Positions 24,558 through 34,306 of a stretch of DNA of 64,000 bases are shown here, in pieces. The notes beneath the pieces are model-generated. The model saw nothing but the letters and a program-made list of their open reading frames with translations, searched no databases and was not told where the DNA came from. Made by a program: the position numbers and the translations under genes. Every line of letters begins with the position of its first letter. Position 1 is the first letter of the stretch. Source of the DNA: JANRLL01 sp033762715 (GTDB lineage Bacteria > Pseudomonadota > Alphaproteobacteria > Rickettsiales > SXRF01); assembly GCA_033762715.1 (NCBI GenBank), contig JANRLL010000009.1:4464-68463 (forward strand). The letters run 5' to 3'.

Positions 24558-27083
24558 ATGAGTAAGGATGCAAGCCGCTATAACGTTCGCGAATCGGAAG
24601 CGAAATGGCAGAAACGTTGGCAGGATGGTCGTGTTTTTGAAGTAGGCAACGCGCCTTCCGATAAGCCTGGCTATTATGTGCTGGAGATGTTTCCGTACCC
24701 GTCTGGCAATATCCATATGGGCCATGTGCGTAACTACACGCTGGGTGATGTGGTGGCGCGCACCAAGCGCATGCAGGGCTTCGACGTGCTGCATCCGATG
24801 GGCTGGGACGCCTTTGGCTTACCGGCAGAAAATGCGGCGATTGAGAAAAAACTCCATCCTGGTGATTGGACGCTCTCTAACATTGCCACCATGCGCGAGC
24901 AGCTGAAATTAATTGGGCTTTCCTATGATTGGTCGCGCGAACTCGCCACCTGCCTACCCGATTATTACAAGCATGAGCAGGCATTCTTCCTCAAATTTTT
25001 AGAAGCAGGCCTGGCGTATCGCAAGGAAGCGGAAGTGAATTGGGATCCGGTCGATCATACGGTGCTGGCCAATGAGCAGGTGATTGACGGCCGCGGCTGG
25101 CGCTCGGGAGCGTTGGTGGAGCGCCGTAAACTATCGCAATGGTTTTTGCGTATTTCCGATTGCGCCGATGAGCTGCTTGTCGGCTTGGAAGGCTTAAAAG
25201 AATGGCCCGACAAAGTGCGCATCATGCAGGAAAAATGGATCGGCAAATCCTACGGCGCTACGTTGCGCCTCACCATTTCCGGTGAAAAAGAACCGCTGGA
25301 GATTTACACCACCCGTCCGGAAACATTGTTCGGCATGTCGTTTTGCGCCATTTCACCTGGCCATCCGCTGGCACAGCAATTGGCGGTGGGCAATAGCCGG
25401 CTTTCGGATTTTATCGCCGAATGCCAGCAAATCGGCACCAGCGAAGAAGCGATCGAGAAAGCCGAAAAGAAAGGCTTCGATACCGGCCTTCGCATCGTGC
25501 ATCCATTCGATGGCCGTGAAGTGCCGTTATTTGTCGCGAATTTCGTCCTTATGGATTACGGCACCGGCGCTATCTTTGCCTGTCCGGCACATGACCAGCG
25601 CGACTTTGATTTCGCCAAAAAATACAACCTGCCCATCCTGCCGGTGATTGAAGGCACGCCTGCCTTGCAAGAGGAAGCGTATACGGGCGATGGGGTGATG
25701 ATTCATTCCGATTTCTTAAACGGCCTTTCGGTCGCCGATGCCAAGCAGCGCATGATCAAAGCGCTGGAAGAGCGTGCGGCCGGCACGGCTAAAATCAATT
25801 ACCGCCTGCGTGACTGGGGTATTTCGCGCCAACGCTATTGGGGCTGTCCGATTCCTATTATCCATTGCAATAGCTGCGGCGTGGTGCCGGTGCCGGAAAA
25901 AGAATTGCCGGTGGAACTGCCCAAAGATGTGACGTTTGATAAACCTGGCAATCCGCTCGATCACCATCCAACCTGGAAAAACGTGGCCTGCCCGACCTGC
26001 GGCAAAGCGGCTCGCCGTGAGACCGACACGTTTGATACTTTCTTTGAATCCTCCTGGTATTTTGCGCGCTTTGCTACCCTGCCCTCGGACAATCCGCTGG
26101 AGCCGGAGGCGCTCAAACGCTGGATGCCTGTCGATTGCTATATTGGCGGGATTGAACATGCGGTGCTGCACCTGCTTTATTCGCGCTTTTTCTGCCGTGC
26201 GCTCAAACGCTGTGGCCTGATGCCGGTGGAAGAGCCGTTCAAACGCTTGGAAACCCAAGGCATGATCTGTCATGAGACCTATAAGGATAGTGGCGGCAAA
26301 TGGCTCTCACCTGATGACATCACCACCGATGAGCAAGGTCAGGTTATTGCGCTATCCGATAAGAAGCCAGTGACGGTTGGCCGTATCGAGAAAATGAGCA
26401 AATCGAAGAAAAACACCGTCGACCCACGCCATATTATTGAAAGCTACGGGGCCGATGCGGCGCGCTTATTTATGCTCTCGGACAGCCCGCCCGATCGTGA
26501 TTTGGAATGGACCGATGCTGGTATTGAAGGTGCCTGGCGCTATATCAATAAGCTCTGGCGCCTGGTGACCGAGCCCGCAGCGGCGGTGGCCGATGGCTCA
26601 TCGGTGACGGAATTGCGTAAAGCCGTCCATAAGACCATTGCGGCGGTGACCGAGGATATTGAACGCTTCCATTTTAACAAAGCCATCGCCCGTATTCGCG
26701 AGCTGACCAATCTAATGGGCGATATGCCCAAAAATGCCCCAGAAATGGGCGAAGCCATTGAGGCAGTAGTGCACCTGCTCTCACCCTTCATGCCCCATCT
26801 GGCAGAGGCTTTATGGGAAGAATTGGGCCATTCGGATCTGGTATGTACCCGTGCATGGCCAAAAGCCGATGCGAGCCTCGCAGCTGACGACGAGGTGACC
26901 ATCGCCGTGCAGATCAATGGCAAGCTGCGTGCGACTATTAAATTACCTAAGGATTTGGATAAAAAACTGGCCGAGGAGAAAATCTTAGCGCTGGACGAAA
27001 TCAAAGCATCGCTTAAAGATAAAACCATCAATAAGGTAATTGTGGTGCCCAATAGGATCGTGAATGTCGTTGTACAGCAATAA
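24558..27083 (+). CDS. leuS: Leucyl-tRNA synthetase
   Basis: The 841-residue class I synthetase that charges tRNA-Leu. HIGH motif is PSGNIHMGHVRNY near residue 50, and the CP1 editing domain spans about 220-420 (TTRPETLFG). The zinc-type insert has CNSCG and CPTCGK. KMSKS is intact (KMSKSKKNTVDP near residue 615), and the C-terminal anticodon-binding and tail domains are complete. Length is typical for alphaproteobacteria. Its end overlaps lptE by 20 nt, the standard leuS-lptE-holA arrangement. Confidence 0.98.
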   Translation: MSKDASRYNVRESEAKWQKRWQDGRVFEVGNAPSDKPGYYVLEMFPYPSGNIHMGHVRNYTLGDVVARTKRMQGFDVLHPMGWDAFGLPAENAAIEKKLHPGDWTLSNIATMREQLKLIGLSYDWSRELATCLPDYYKHEQAFFLKFLEAGLAYRKEAEVNWDPVDHTVLANEQVIDGRGWRSGALVERRKLSQWFLRISDCADELLVGLEGLKEWPDKVRIMQEKWIGKSYGATLRLTISGEKEPLEIYTTRPETLFGMSFCAISPGHPLAQQLAVGNSRLSDFIAECQQIGTSEEAIEKAEKKGFDTGLRIVHPFDGREVPLFVANFVLMDYGTGAIFACPAHDQRDFDFAKKYNLPILPVIEGTPALQEEAYTGDGVMIHSDFLNGLSVADAKQRMIKALEERAAGTAKINYRLRDWGISRQRYWGCPIPIIHCNSCGVVPVPEKELPVELPKDVTFDKPGNPLDHHPTWKNVACPTCGKAARRETDTFDTFFESSWYFARFATLPSDNPLEPEALKRWMPVDCYIGGIEHAVLHLLYSRFFCRALKRCGLMPVEEPFKRLETQGMICHETYKDSGGKWLSPDDITTDEQGQVIALSDKKPVTVGRIEKMSKSKKNTVDPRHIIESYGADAARLFMLSDSPPDRDLEWTDAGIEGAWRYINKLWRLVTEPAAAVADGSSVTELRKAVHKTIAAVTEDIERFHFNKAIARIRELTNLMGDMPKNAPEMGEAIEAVVHLLSPFMPHLAEALWEELGHSDLVCTRAWPKADASLAADDEVTIAVQINGKLRATIKLPKDLDKKLAEEKILALDEIKASLKDKTINKVIVVPNRIVNVVVQQ

Positions 27084-27714
27084 GTTGCCCTTACTGGCTT
27101 TGTGTCTGTGGCTTTCGGCTTGCGGGTTTAAGCCGCTCTATGATCAAGAGCAACGCAACGCGAAAGACCATTCGGCCTTTGCCGGCGTGCTGGTCGAAAA
27201 TATCCCTGAGCGCAGCGGTCAATTGCTCAAAGCCGATCTGGAAGACCGTCTGAATCCCGATGGGGTGGTGCCGCCTCACCCTGCTTTTCGCCTGGTGGCG
27301 AGCTTAGCGGCTAACGAAGCGGCGATCGACGTGGCGCGTGACGGTACGGTGTCGCGTACCAACCTCTATCTCAATTCAACCTATTCGCTGTTTCGCACTT
27401 CGGACGGGGTGAAGGTGACCTCCGGCACGATTCGCCATGTCAGCAGCTTTAATAATAACGTGGTGAATGCCTATTTCTCGACCTATGTGTCGCGCGAAGA
27501 TGCGATCCAGCGTTCGATTCATGAGCTGAGCGAAAAATACCGCCAGCGCCTGTCAGCTTATCTCGCTGGCCCCGATAGCGGCAAGCCGGACGATACGGTC
27601 AACAAGCAAAAACAAGAGAATGAAAATGGTGATGGGCCGTATCCGTTTATCCCCAGCATTCAAAACCCAACGGCCGATCCGAACATGCCGTATAACCCCT
27701 TCATAAATCGATGA
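27064..27714 (+). CDS. lptE: LPS-assembly lipoprotein LptE
   Basis: A 216-residue outer-membrane lipoprotein that plugs the LptD barrel. The signal peptide ends in lipobox LSAC, giving Cys20, followed by GFKPLYD, the family's signature start. The central LptE fold (LEDRLNPDG...FRLVASLAANEAAI) is intact. The C-terminal tail is an Asn/Pro-rich low-complexity stretch. It overlaps leuS by 20 nt and holA by 4 nt (ATGA). Its partner lptD is encoded at 51777 in this window. Confidence 0.92.
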   Translation: MSLYSNKLPLLALCLWLSACGFKPLYDQEQRNAKDHSAFAGVLVENIPERSGQLLKADLEDRLNPDGVVPPHPAFRLVASLAANEAAIDVARDGTVSRTNLYLNSTYSLFRTSDGVKVTSGTIRHVSSFNNNVVNAYFSTYVSREDAIQRSIHELSEKYRQRLSAYLAGPDSGKPDDTVNKQKQENENGDGPYPFIPSIQNPTADPNMPYNPFINR

Positions 27715-28721
27715 AAATAGCCACGAAAGCAGCTGACGGCTTCATTCGCGCCCCCGGCGCTTGTAAGGCGGTGCTGCTTTATGGACCCGATGATGGGTTG
27801 GTGCGTGACCGCTATCAGCTGCTGCGCGATGGGTTCTTAGGCAAAGATTATGATGCCATGGCGCTGGTGGAATTTGATGAAGCAAGCCTAAGCCAAGACG
27901 GCGCTAAGCTTAGTGATGAGATATTGGCTGTGAGCATGATGGCGCCCAGACGCATGATTGTGCTGCGCGTGACCGGCGATAAGGTGGCAAGCCTTATTAA
28001 AGAAGCCGCCCCTCATTTGCATGATGATGTGCGCTTGGTGGTGTTGGCGGGAGAGCTGACCACCCGCTCCAGCCTGCGTTCCTGGTTTGAAGCGGACGCA
28101 CAAGCAGCATCGGTGGCCTGCTATCAGGATGAGGGCTATCAGCTGCAAGGGGTGATTCGCAAAAGTTTCAGCGAAGCAGGCATTCAGGCCTCTGCGGATG
28201 CGACGGACTATCTGGCAGCGCAGCTCGGCAATGACCGCTATGTAACCTATCAGGAATTGCAAAAAATCATCACCTATTTGGGTGAGCAAAAGCAGCTGAC
28301 CATCGAGGTGGCGCAGGCGTTGGTGGGCTATAATAAAGATTCGGATTTGGATGATATTGTACAAGCCGTGGCGGACAAAAATCTGGCGAATTTGGACAAG
28401 ATGCTCCAGGTGCAGCTGCATGAGGGCGCGCAACCCATTGCATACCTACGAGCGCTACAGCGCTATTTCAACCGGCTCTATTTGCTTAAAGCGCAAATGA
28501 GCCAGGGTGTGAGTATGGAATCAGCTATTAGCGGCCTCAAGCCTAAGGTGTTTTTTAAGCAGGAACAATCGCTTAAGCGCCATCTAACCCAATGGAAATT
28601 AACCGATGTGACCAAGGCGCTGGGCTTTTTGATTGCCGCCGAGCTGGCCTGCAAAACCAGCGACCTGCCCCCTATTCCAGCGAGCAGTCGTAAGCTCTTT
28701 CAAATCGCTCAGATTAGATAG
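27711..28721 (+). CDS. holA: DNA polymerase III delta subunit
   Basis: The 336-residue clamp-loader delta subunit that opens the beta clamp. The N-terminal AAA-like domain begins AVLLYGPDDGLVRDRY, where classic Walker residues are degenerate as usual for delta. The middle contains AAQLGNDRYVTYQELQKI, and the C-terminal collar domain has AQPIAYLRALQRYFNRLY. The start overlaps lptE (ATGA). The 3' end runs 8 bp into the convergent parB. Confidence 0.93.
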   Translation: MKIATKAADGFIRAPGACKAVLLYGPDDGLVRDRYQLLRDGFLGKDYDAMALVEFDEASLSQDGAKLSDEILAVSMMAPRRMIVLRVTGDKVASLIKEAAPHLHDDVRLVVLAGELTTRSSLRSWFEADAQAASVACYQDEGYQLQGVIRKSFSEAGIQASADATDYLAAQLGNDRYVTYQELQKIITYLGEQKQLTIEVAQALVGYNKDSDLDDIVQAVADKNLANLDKMLQVQLHEGAQPIAYLRALQRYFNRLYLLKAQMSQGVSMESAISGLKPKVFFKQEQSLKRHLTQWKLTDVTKALGFLIAAELACKTSDLPPIPASSRKLFQIAQIR

Positions 28722-29625
28722 CGCGTCCCAGACGCTGCAAAATATTATCCAGCTGCGAGAGCGAATCATAGGCCAGTACAATCTCACCGCTTTGGCCGCG
28801 ATCATGGATGCTCACGCGAATGCCTAAGTCATCCGACAGGCTTGCTTCCAAGGCCAAAATATCAGGGTCTTTCGAGCTGGTCTGACGGCGATTGCTGGTG
28901 CCGCGCGGTGCGTTGGATTTAGGCTCCTGCGCGCCTTTGCTAAAGCGCTCGGCATCACGAACATTAAGGCCTTTGCTTACAATCTCCTTGGCCAGCGCTA
29001 CCGGATCTTTGGCGGTGAGCAATGCTCTCGCATGGCCCATGGTCAGCTCGCCCTTATCCAGCATCAGCTTTACTTCTTCCGGCAACGTCAATAAGCGCAA
29101 TAAATTTGCGACATGGCTGCGGCTTTTACCCACGACCGAGGCCAACTCTTCCTGGGTGTAGTCGAACTCCTCAATCAGCCGTTGATAGCCAAGCGCCTCT
29201 TCGAGCGGCGATAAATCTTGGCGCTGGATATTTTCCACCAGGGCGAATTCGAGGGCTTCTTTATCGGTCAGGTCACGGATGATCACCGGCACTTGCTCGA
29301 GCGAAGCCATTTTAGACGCGCGCCAACGACGCTCACCGGCGATGATTTCATATTTGCCCGAATATTTGCTGGAAGGACGCACGATGATCGGCTGCATCAC
29401 GCCGTTCTTTTTAATCGACTCCGACAACTCACCGAGCGCGGCATCATCAAAACGCGCGCGTGGTTGGTATTTGCCGGCATGCAGCTGCGCCACCGATACG
29501 GTGGTCACACCCATACCCGTTTCTTTTGGCGCGGCATCGGCTGCTTTTTTCTGTGCGGTCGGCTGGACATAATTCTCGGAAATCAGCGCCGACAGGCCTT
29601 TTCCTAATCCACGATTTGCTGCCAT
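28714..29625 (-). CDS. parB: Chromosome-partitioning protein ParB
   Basis: A 303-residue CTPase/DNA-binding protein that loads at parS and spreads. The N-terminus (NRGLGKGLSALI) is the ParA-interacting peptide. The CTP-binding ParB/Srx domain has the GERRWRASKMA box. The HTH (EELASVVGKSRSHVANLLRL) recognises parS. A linker rich in Ser/Asn precedes the C-terminal dimerisation domain (LSDDLGIRVSIHDRG). AAGGAG lies upstream of ATG 29625. It is downstream of parA in the same operon, and three parS sites lie within 3 kb. Confidence 0.97.
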   Translation of the reverse strand: MAANRGLGKGLSALISENYVQPTAQKKAADAAPKETGMGVTTVSVAQLHAGKYQPRARFDDAALGELSESIKKNGVMQPIIVRPSSKYSGKYEIIAGERRWRASKMASLEQVPVIIRDLTDKEALEFALVENIQRQDLSPLEEALGYQRLIEEFDYTQEELASVVGKSRSHVANLLRLLTLPEEVKLMLDKGELTMGHARALLTAKDPVALAKEIVSKGLNVRDAERFSKGAQEPKSNAPRGTSNRRQTSSKDPDILALEASLSDDLGIRVSIHDRGQSGEIVLAYDSLSQLDNILQRLGRAI

Positions 29626-29637
29626 GTGTGGTTCTCC

Positions 29638-30429
29638 TTACGCTGCTGATAATTCTTTTTTACGGACGCGCTCACGCTTGAGCAGCTCGCTGGCTAATTG
29701 GATATATGCCTTCGATCCGGCGCAATGCATGTCGTAAATCAAAGCGGGTTTGCCATGGGATGGCGCTTCCGACATACGTACGTTACGGGGGATAACCGAG
29801 CTATATACTTTCTCCCCGAAATAGCCGCGTACTTCATTTTCAATTTGCTCAGTGAAGCGATTGCGACGGTCATACATGGTGAGTACGATACCTTGAATAT
29901 CGAGTTCGGGGTTCAAATTGGTTTTGACCAGCTCAACGGTACGCATCAAATGGCTTAAGCCTTCGAGCGCGTAGAATTCACATTGCAGCGGGATCAAAAC
30001 ACCATGCGATGCCACCAAGGCATTTAGCGTTAAAAGCCCCAGTGACGGCGGGCAATCGATCAATACATAATCGTATTTCATGGGGGCGTTATCGAGGGCA
30101 TTTTTCAATCGATATTCACGGCGCATCAAGCTTACTAGTTCAATTTCAGCACCCGATAAATCGATGGTCGAAGGGACGATATGCAGTTGCGGCACGGCTG
30201 TTTTTTGAATGGCATCGGCGATTGGGGTATCCCCTAAAATCACATCGTATGAGGTCAAGTTACGTTGGCTGTTTTCAATTCCTAGCCCGGTGCTGGCATT
30301 GCCTTGGGGATCAAAATCAATGATCAATACATTTTTTCTGACCGCGGCTAATGCGGTAGCTAAATTTACGGTTGTTGTGGTTTTACCAACGCCACCTTTT
30401 TGATTAACGATGGATAGGATTCTTGTCAT
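29638..30429 (-). CDS. parA: Chromosome-partitioning ATPase ParA
   Basis: A 263-residue deviant-Walker ATPase that moves ParB-parS complexes. The motif KGGVGKTTTTVNLA has the signature first lysine at residue 11, and DFDPQGNASTGLG and DCPPSLGLLTLNAL follow. It lacks an N-terminal HTH, so it is the chromosomal type. It overlaps rsmG by 26 bp and precedes parB by 12 nt. The operon order mnmE-mnmG-rsmG-parA-parB is conserved across alphaproteobacteria. Confidence 0.97.
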   Translation of the reverse strand: MTRILSIVNQKGGVGKTTTTVNLATALAAVRKNVLIIDFDPQGNASTGLGIENSQRNLTSYDVILGDTPIADAIQKTAVPQLHIVPSTIDLSGAEIELVSLMRREYRLKNALDNAPMKYDYVLIDCPPSLGLLTLNALVASHGVLIPLQCEFYALEGLSHLMRTVELVKTNLNPELDIQGIVLTMYDRRNRFTEQIENEVRGYFGEKVYSSVIPRNVRMSEAPSHGKPALIYDMHCAGSKAYIQLASELLKRERVRKKELSAA

Positions 30430-31051
30430 GCGATGCCCTCTTCTGGATGTTAGAAAGCTTGAGGATTACGGCCTCTGGATCAGTAATGCTGGGCAAAATG
30501 ACATGTTCAAATGACCAATGTTGCTTTGCATTATCTAATTCATTAGCGTAATTTTTTCCTTTGGGGAAGAGGCAAATTGTTTCACGTGAAACGAACGCTT
30601 CACTATAAACAAGTAAGCGGTCGAGATCGGCCAGGGCCCTGGCACAGACCATATCGGCCACCGGTAATGCCTGTGCTTCGATTCGGCCGTGATGTAGGGT
30701 GACTGGGCTTTTAGTGATGCGCGACACTTCTTGTAAAAAGGCAATTTTTTTAGCATCGCTTTCGATGCAATGAATATTTTTATACCCACATATAGCCAAT
30801 ACCAAAGCCGGAAAGCCGGCCCCACTACCCATATCAACAATAGTCATTTCACGATTAGATATATGTTGGGTGAGCTGAAGCGAATCCAAAAAATGACGGG
30901 TCCATACATCTGGAATGGTGTCATTACTAATAAGATTTATTTTTGCCTGCCATTTTAATAACAGGTCACAATAGAGTTTTAATCGATCAAACGTTTCACG
31001 TGAAACATCGATTCGTTCATTGAGTAATTGATAAATGGAATCAGGCTGCAT
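30404..31051 (-). CDS. rsmG: 16S rRNA (guanine527-N7)-methyltransferase RsmG
   Basis: A 215-residue SAM-dependent methyltransferase (GidB). ATG 31051 was chosen, giving the family's usual length and an 11-nt overlap with mnmG; the frame is open further upstream but that part lies inside mnmG. SAM-binding motif is VDMGSGAGFPALVLAI near residue 70, and the segment FLDSLQLTQHI is typical. Two of the three parS sites fall inside this gene and are read as VSRETF (near residue 16) and VSRETI (near residue 155). Confidence 0.94.
   Translation of the reverse strand: MQPDSIYQLLNERIDVSRETFDRLKLYCDLLLKWQAKINLISNDTIPDVWTRHFLDSLQLTQHISNREMTIVDMGSGAGFPALVLAICGYKNIHCIESDAKKIAFLQEVSRITKSPVTLHHGRIEAQALPVADMVCARALADLDRLLVYSEAFVSRETICLFPKGKNYANELDNAKQHWSFEHVILPSITDPEAVILKLSNIQKRASHDKNPIHR
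30578..30593. promoter_or_regulatory. parS: parS site 1 (ParB-binding centromere)
   Basis: TGTTTCACGTGAAACG matches the universal 16-bp parS palindrome TGTTTCACGTGAAACA at 15 of 16 positions. It lies inside rsmG, within 1 kb of the parB start. Confidence 0.93.
30992..31007. promoter_or_regulatory. parS: parS site 2
   Basis: CGTTTCACGTGAAACA, 15 of 16 positions of the parS consensus, at the 5' end of rsmG. The core TTTCACGTGAAA is perfect. Confidence 0.93.
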
Positions 31052-32906
31052 CCAAACGCAGGGCTTTTTTGATGTGAGCCATGAGGGCGGTAATAGCCGC
31101 CGGGGTAACACCCGATATACGGCTGGCGGCACCAATGGTGGCAGGCCGTACTGTTTTTAATTTGGTTTTAATTTCGGTTGAAAGCGATGGTAGGCCATCA
31201 TAGTCAAGATCATCAGGAATCACCATGCCCTCTTCTTTTTTGAAGCTCGCAATATCTAATTCTTGGCGATGTAAATAGCCGGCATATTGGGCGTCGATTT
31301 CCAATTGTTCACGGATGCTACCGGTGATGGTGTGAAGCTCCGGCCAAATCCGACAGAGATCATTAAACTGGACGGTGTCATATTTTAATAGGTCAAAAGC
31401 AGAACGACGAACACCATCTTGGTTGATGATGATGTCATGCTGTTTGGCTTGGTTTGGGGTAATGGTTAACTGGTTCATTGTTTCACGTGAAACAGTCAAC
31501 GCTTGTTGTTTGGTTTCAAAATGCTTCTGGCGGATGCTTTGTACGACACCTACTTTAATCCCGCGTTGGGTCAATCGTAGGTCTGCATTATCTGCTCGTA
31601 GACTCAATCGATATTCAGCTCGCGACGTGAACATACGGTAGGGCTCACTGGTGCCCAGTGTGATCAAGTCATCAATCATCACGCCGATATAACCCTCGGA
31701 GCGATCAATAATAAATGGCTCGGCGCCGCTTGCAGCCAAGGCCGCATTGGTGCCAGCGACAATCCCCTGCCCGCCTGCTTCTTCATAGCCAGTGGTGCCG
31801 TTGATTTGACCGGCGAAATACAGACCTTTGATCTGCTTGGTTTCTAAGGTTGGCTTCAATTCACGTGGGTCGACGAAATCATATTCGATGGCATAGCCTG
31901 GGCGAATAATGCGTACCTGCTCCAGGCCATGAATGGTGCGGATAAAATCCTCTTGGACATCTTGTGGCAAGGAGGTTGAAATGCCGTTTGGATAAACGGT
32001 GTCATCATCCAGCCCTTCCGGCTCAAGAAAAATTTGATGCTGCGCTTTATGGGCAAACCGCACCACCTTATCTTCGATCGACGGGCAATAGCGTGGGCCG
32101 GTTGATTCAATCTGTCCCGAATACATCGGCGCGCGGTGTAAATTGGCGTGGATAATCTCATGGGTAGCCTGGCTGGTATGGGTGATGTAGCAGGCGATTT
32201 GCGGTACGGTGACGGCAGTCGTTAGATAGGAAAATGGGTTGGGCGGGTTATCGCCTGGCTGTGGCTCAAGGCTCGCCCAATCAATGGTTTTGCCGTCTAG
32301 CCGCGCGGGTGTGCCGGTTTTCAGGCGGCCAACCATAAAATTCAGTCTTTTTAGGGTGTTAGACAGGCCAATCGAGGGAGCTTCCCCTACCCGTCCGGCG
32401 CGGATTTTAGTCTCGCCCATATGCATCAGGCCATTGAGAAAGGTGCCGGTGGTCAGCACCACTTTGGGCGCGCTGATACTCTTGCCCGATTGGGTGATAA
32501 TGCCGGTGATTTCTTGGGTATCGCTTACCAGCAAATCTTCGACCGAATCTTCGATAATGGTGAGCTGCTCATACTCAGATAAAATATCTTGCACCGCCTG
32601 GCGGTAGAGCTTGCGGTCAGCCTGGGCGCGTGGGCCACGAACGGCGGGGCCTTTGCTGCCATTGAGCATGCGATAATGGATACCGGCGCGGTCAATGGCG
32701 CGTCCCATCACTCCGTCAAGCGCGTCGATTTCTTTGACCAACGTACCTTTAGCAATGCCGCCAATAGCCGGATTGCACGACATCTCACCGATGGTAGCTT
32801 GTTTTTGCGTCACTAACGCCGTGCGCGCCCCTACCCTGGCTGCGGCTGCTGCGGCCTCTGTGCCGGCGTGTCCGCCGCCGATGACAATCACGTCAAATGC
32901 TAACAC
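31041..32906 (-). CDS. mnmG: tRNA uridine-34 modification enzyme MnmG (GidA)
   Basis: A FAD-dependent enzyme which with MnmE installs the carboxymethylaminomethyl group on wobble uridine 34. The FAD motif is FDVIVIGGGHAGTEAA at the N-terminus; GSKGPAVRGPRAQADR, GYEEAGGQGIVAGTNAAL and PYRMFTSRAEYRL are diagnostic. Start is uncertain: GTG 32906 (GGGA 9 nt upstream, 621 residues) is preferred, while TTG 32921 would add five residues and overlap the mnmE stop. A perfect parS lies in the C-terminal third. Confidence 0.95.
   Translation of the reverse strand: MLAFDVIVIGGGHAGTEAAAAAARVGARTALVTQKQATIGEMSCNPAIGGIAKGTLVKEIDALDGVMGRAIDRAGIHYRMLNGSKGPAVRGPRAQADRKLYRQAVQDILSEYEQLTIIEDSVEDLLVSDTQEITGIITQSGKSISAPKVVLTTGTFLNGLMHMGETKIRAGRVGEAPSIGLSNTLKRLNFMVGRLKTGTPARLDGKTIDWASLEPQPGDNPPNPFSYLTTAVTVPQIACYITHTSQATHEIIHANLHRAPMYSGQIESTGPRYCPSIEDKVVRFAHKAQHQIFLEPEGLDDDTVYPNGISTSLPQDVQEDFIRTIHGLEQVRIIRPGYAIEYDFVDPRELKPTLETKQIKGLYFAGQINGTTGYEEAGGQGIVAGTNAALAASGAEPFIIDRSEGYIGVMIDDLITLGTSEPYRMFTSRAEYRLSLRADNADLRLTQRGIKVGVVQSIRQKHFETKQQALTVSRETMNQLTITPNQAKQHDIIINQDGVRRSAFDLLKYDTVQFNDLCRIWPELHTITGSIREQLEIDAQYAGYLHRQELDIASFKKEEGMVIPDDLDYDGLPSLSTEIKTKLKTVRPATIGAASRISGVTPAAITALMAHIKKALRLDAA
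31479..31494. promoter_or_regulatory. parS: parS site 3
   Basis: TGTTTCACGTGAAACA, a perfect 16-bp parS palindrome inside mnmG, read there as VSRETM. Three sites in about 0.9 kb next to parAB indicate the origin-proximal centromere region. Confidence 0.97.
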
Positions 32907-32910
32907 CTGA

Positions 32911-34242
32911 CTATTTCCCAATGCAAAATTGTTTGAAGATCACGTCCAATACATCATCCACGCTGATTTTGCCAGTAATTTTATCCACAGCCTGGGCAGA
33001 AATCCTGAGTTCCTCACAGGATAATTCCAGCGGCGCCTTGGCGTCAAAGCGCTTGAGATGGGTCAGCGCCTCTTGCAGCAAGGCACGGTGGCGGTGGCGG
33101 GTGATGACGGGCGCATGGCCACTGAAACGCTTGATAATCTGGGCTTCTATTGCCGCAAGCAAGGCGTCAATCCCCTCGCCGCTTTTGGTCGAAATCACGA
33201 GCGCGCCGGACGGCAAAGAGGCCTTGGGCATGACATCGCTTTTATTGATAATGACCAGGCTGCGCTCATCCATCAGCGCCTGGGTGCTGGCATCGAGCGC
33301 GGGTAGCAGGCTGCCGTCAAACACGATGAGGCGAATATCGGCGTCTTCGGCCTGTAATAACGCGCGGCGGATCCCCTCTTCTTCAATGTCATCGCCGCTT
33401 TCACGTAAGCCTGCCGTATCAGTTAGAATCACCGGATAGCCCGCGATATGCAGATGCACCTCGATCACGTCGCGCGTGGTGCCGGCGCGCTGCGATACGA
33501 TGGCGGCGTCGCGCTTGGCCAGGCGGTTGAGCAAGCTGGACTTGCCGGCATTGGGCGCGCCCAAGATGACCACCCGCATGCCGCTTCTGAGCCGCTCACC
33601 GGCCTGATGATCGGAAAGCGCTTGGTCGATGGTTGCGATTGCAGCATTGACCTCCTCAGTCAAATTATCAAATACCGACTGCGGAATCTCCTCATCGGGA
33701 AAATCAATATAGGCTTCCATATGCGCAAGCACCGTGATGATCTGGGTGCGCAGCTGCGTGTAATAGCGGCTAAGATCGCCGTGCATCTGGCGCAGCGCCT
33801 GGTCTTTTTGCTTAGGGGTTTCCGCCTCGATCAGATCGGCCAATCCTTCGGCTTCGATCAGATCCATTTTGCCATTCAAAAAGGCGCGGCGGGTGAATTC
33901 GCCGGGCTCTGCCGGCCGCAAGCCATTTATCTGGCTGAGAGCGGCAAGCAGCTCCTGGTAAATGGCCAGGCTGCCGTGGGTGTGAAACTCCACCACATCC
34001 TCGCCGGTGAAGCTCTTGGGGCCCTGGAAAAACAGCACCAGCGCCTGGTCGATTATGGCTTTGCTTTGCGGATGGCGCAGGCTACATAAGCTCGCCCGGT
34101 TGGGCGCCAACTTGGTCTTGCCGGTGAGGGCGTGCAGCGCTGCTGTGGCCTGCCCGCCTGACACACGGATGACAGCCACGCCCGATTTAGCAGGGGCGGT
34201 AGCTAACGCAAATATGGTGTCGCGCGGTAGGTCAGGGGTCAT
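32911..34242 (-). CDS. mnmE: tRNA modification GTPase MnmE (TrmE)
   Basis: A 443-residue GTPase and partner of MnmG. The N-terminal tetrahydrofolate-binding domain opens TIFALATAPAKSGVAVIRVS. The G domain has G1 GAPNAGKSSL, G2 (AGTTRD), G3 DTAGL and G4 NKSD. The C-terminal CIGK ending is the catalytic cysteine motif (QFCIGK). ATG 34242 was chosen; the frame is open to 34329 but the extra part is unlike the family. It is first gene of the mnmE-mnmG-rsmG-parAB cluster and divergent from the quinone oxidoreductase gene. Confidence 0.95.
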   Translation of the reverse strand: MTPDLPRDTIFALATAPAKSGVAVIRVSGGQATAALHALTGKTKLAPNRASLCSLRHPQSKAIIDQALVLFFQGPKSFTGEDVVEFHTHGSLAIYQELLAALSQINGLRPAEPGEFTRRAFLNGKMDLIEAEGLADLIEAETPKQKDQALRQMHGDLSRYYTQLRTQIITVLAHMEAYIDFPDEEIPQSVFDNLTEEVNAAIATIDQALSDHQAGERLRSGMRVVILGAPNAGKSSLLNRLAKRDAAIVSQRAGTTRDVIEVHLHIAGYPVILTDTAGLRESGDDIEEEGIRRALLQAEDADIRLIVFDGSLLPALDASTQALMDERSLVIINKSDVMPKASLPSGALVISTKSGEGIDALLAAIEAQIIKRFSGHAPVITRHRHRALLQEALTHLKRFDAKAPLELSCEELRISAQAVDKITGKISVDDVLDVIFKQFCIGK

Positions 34243-34306
34243 GGAAATTCTTTGTATGTCGCCCAAAAACGCTTTAATACAGTAGGAAACTCCATAGCGA
34301 GAGAAT

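Noticed and set aside
30404..31135. Longer rsmG starting at 31135
   Set aside because: The added part lies inside mnmG in another frame; ATG 31051 yields the family length and the usual short overlap.
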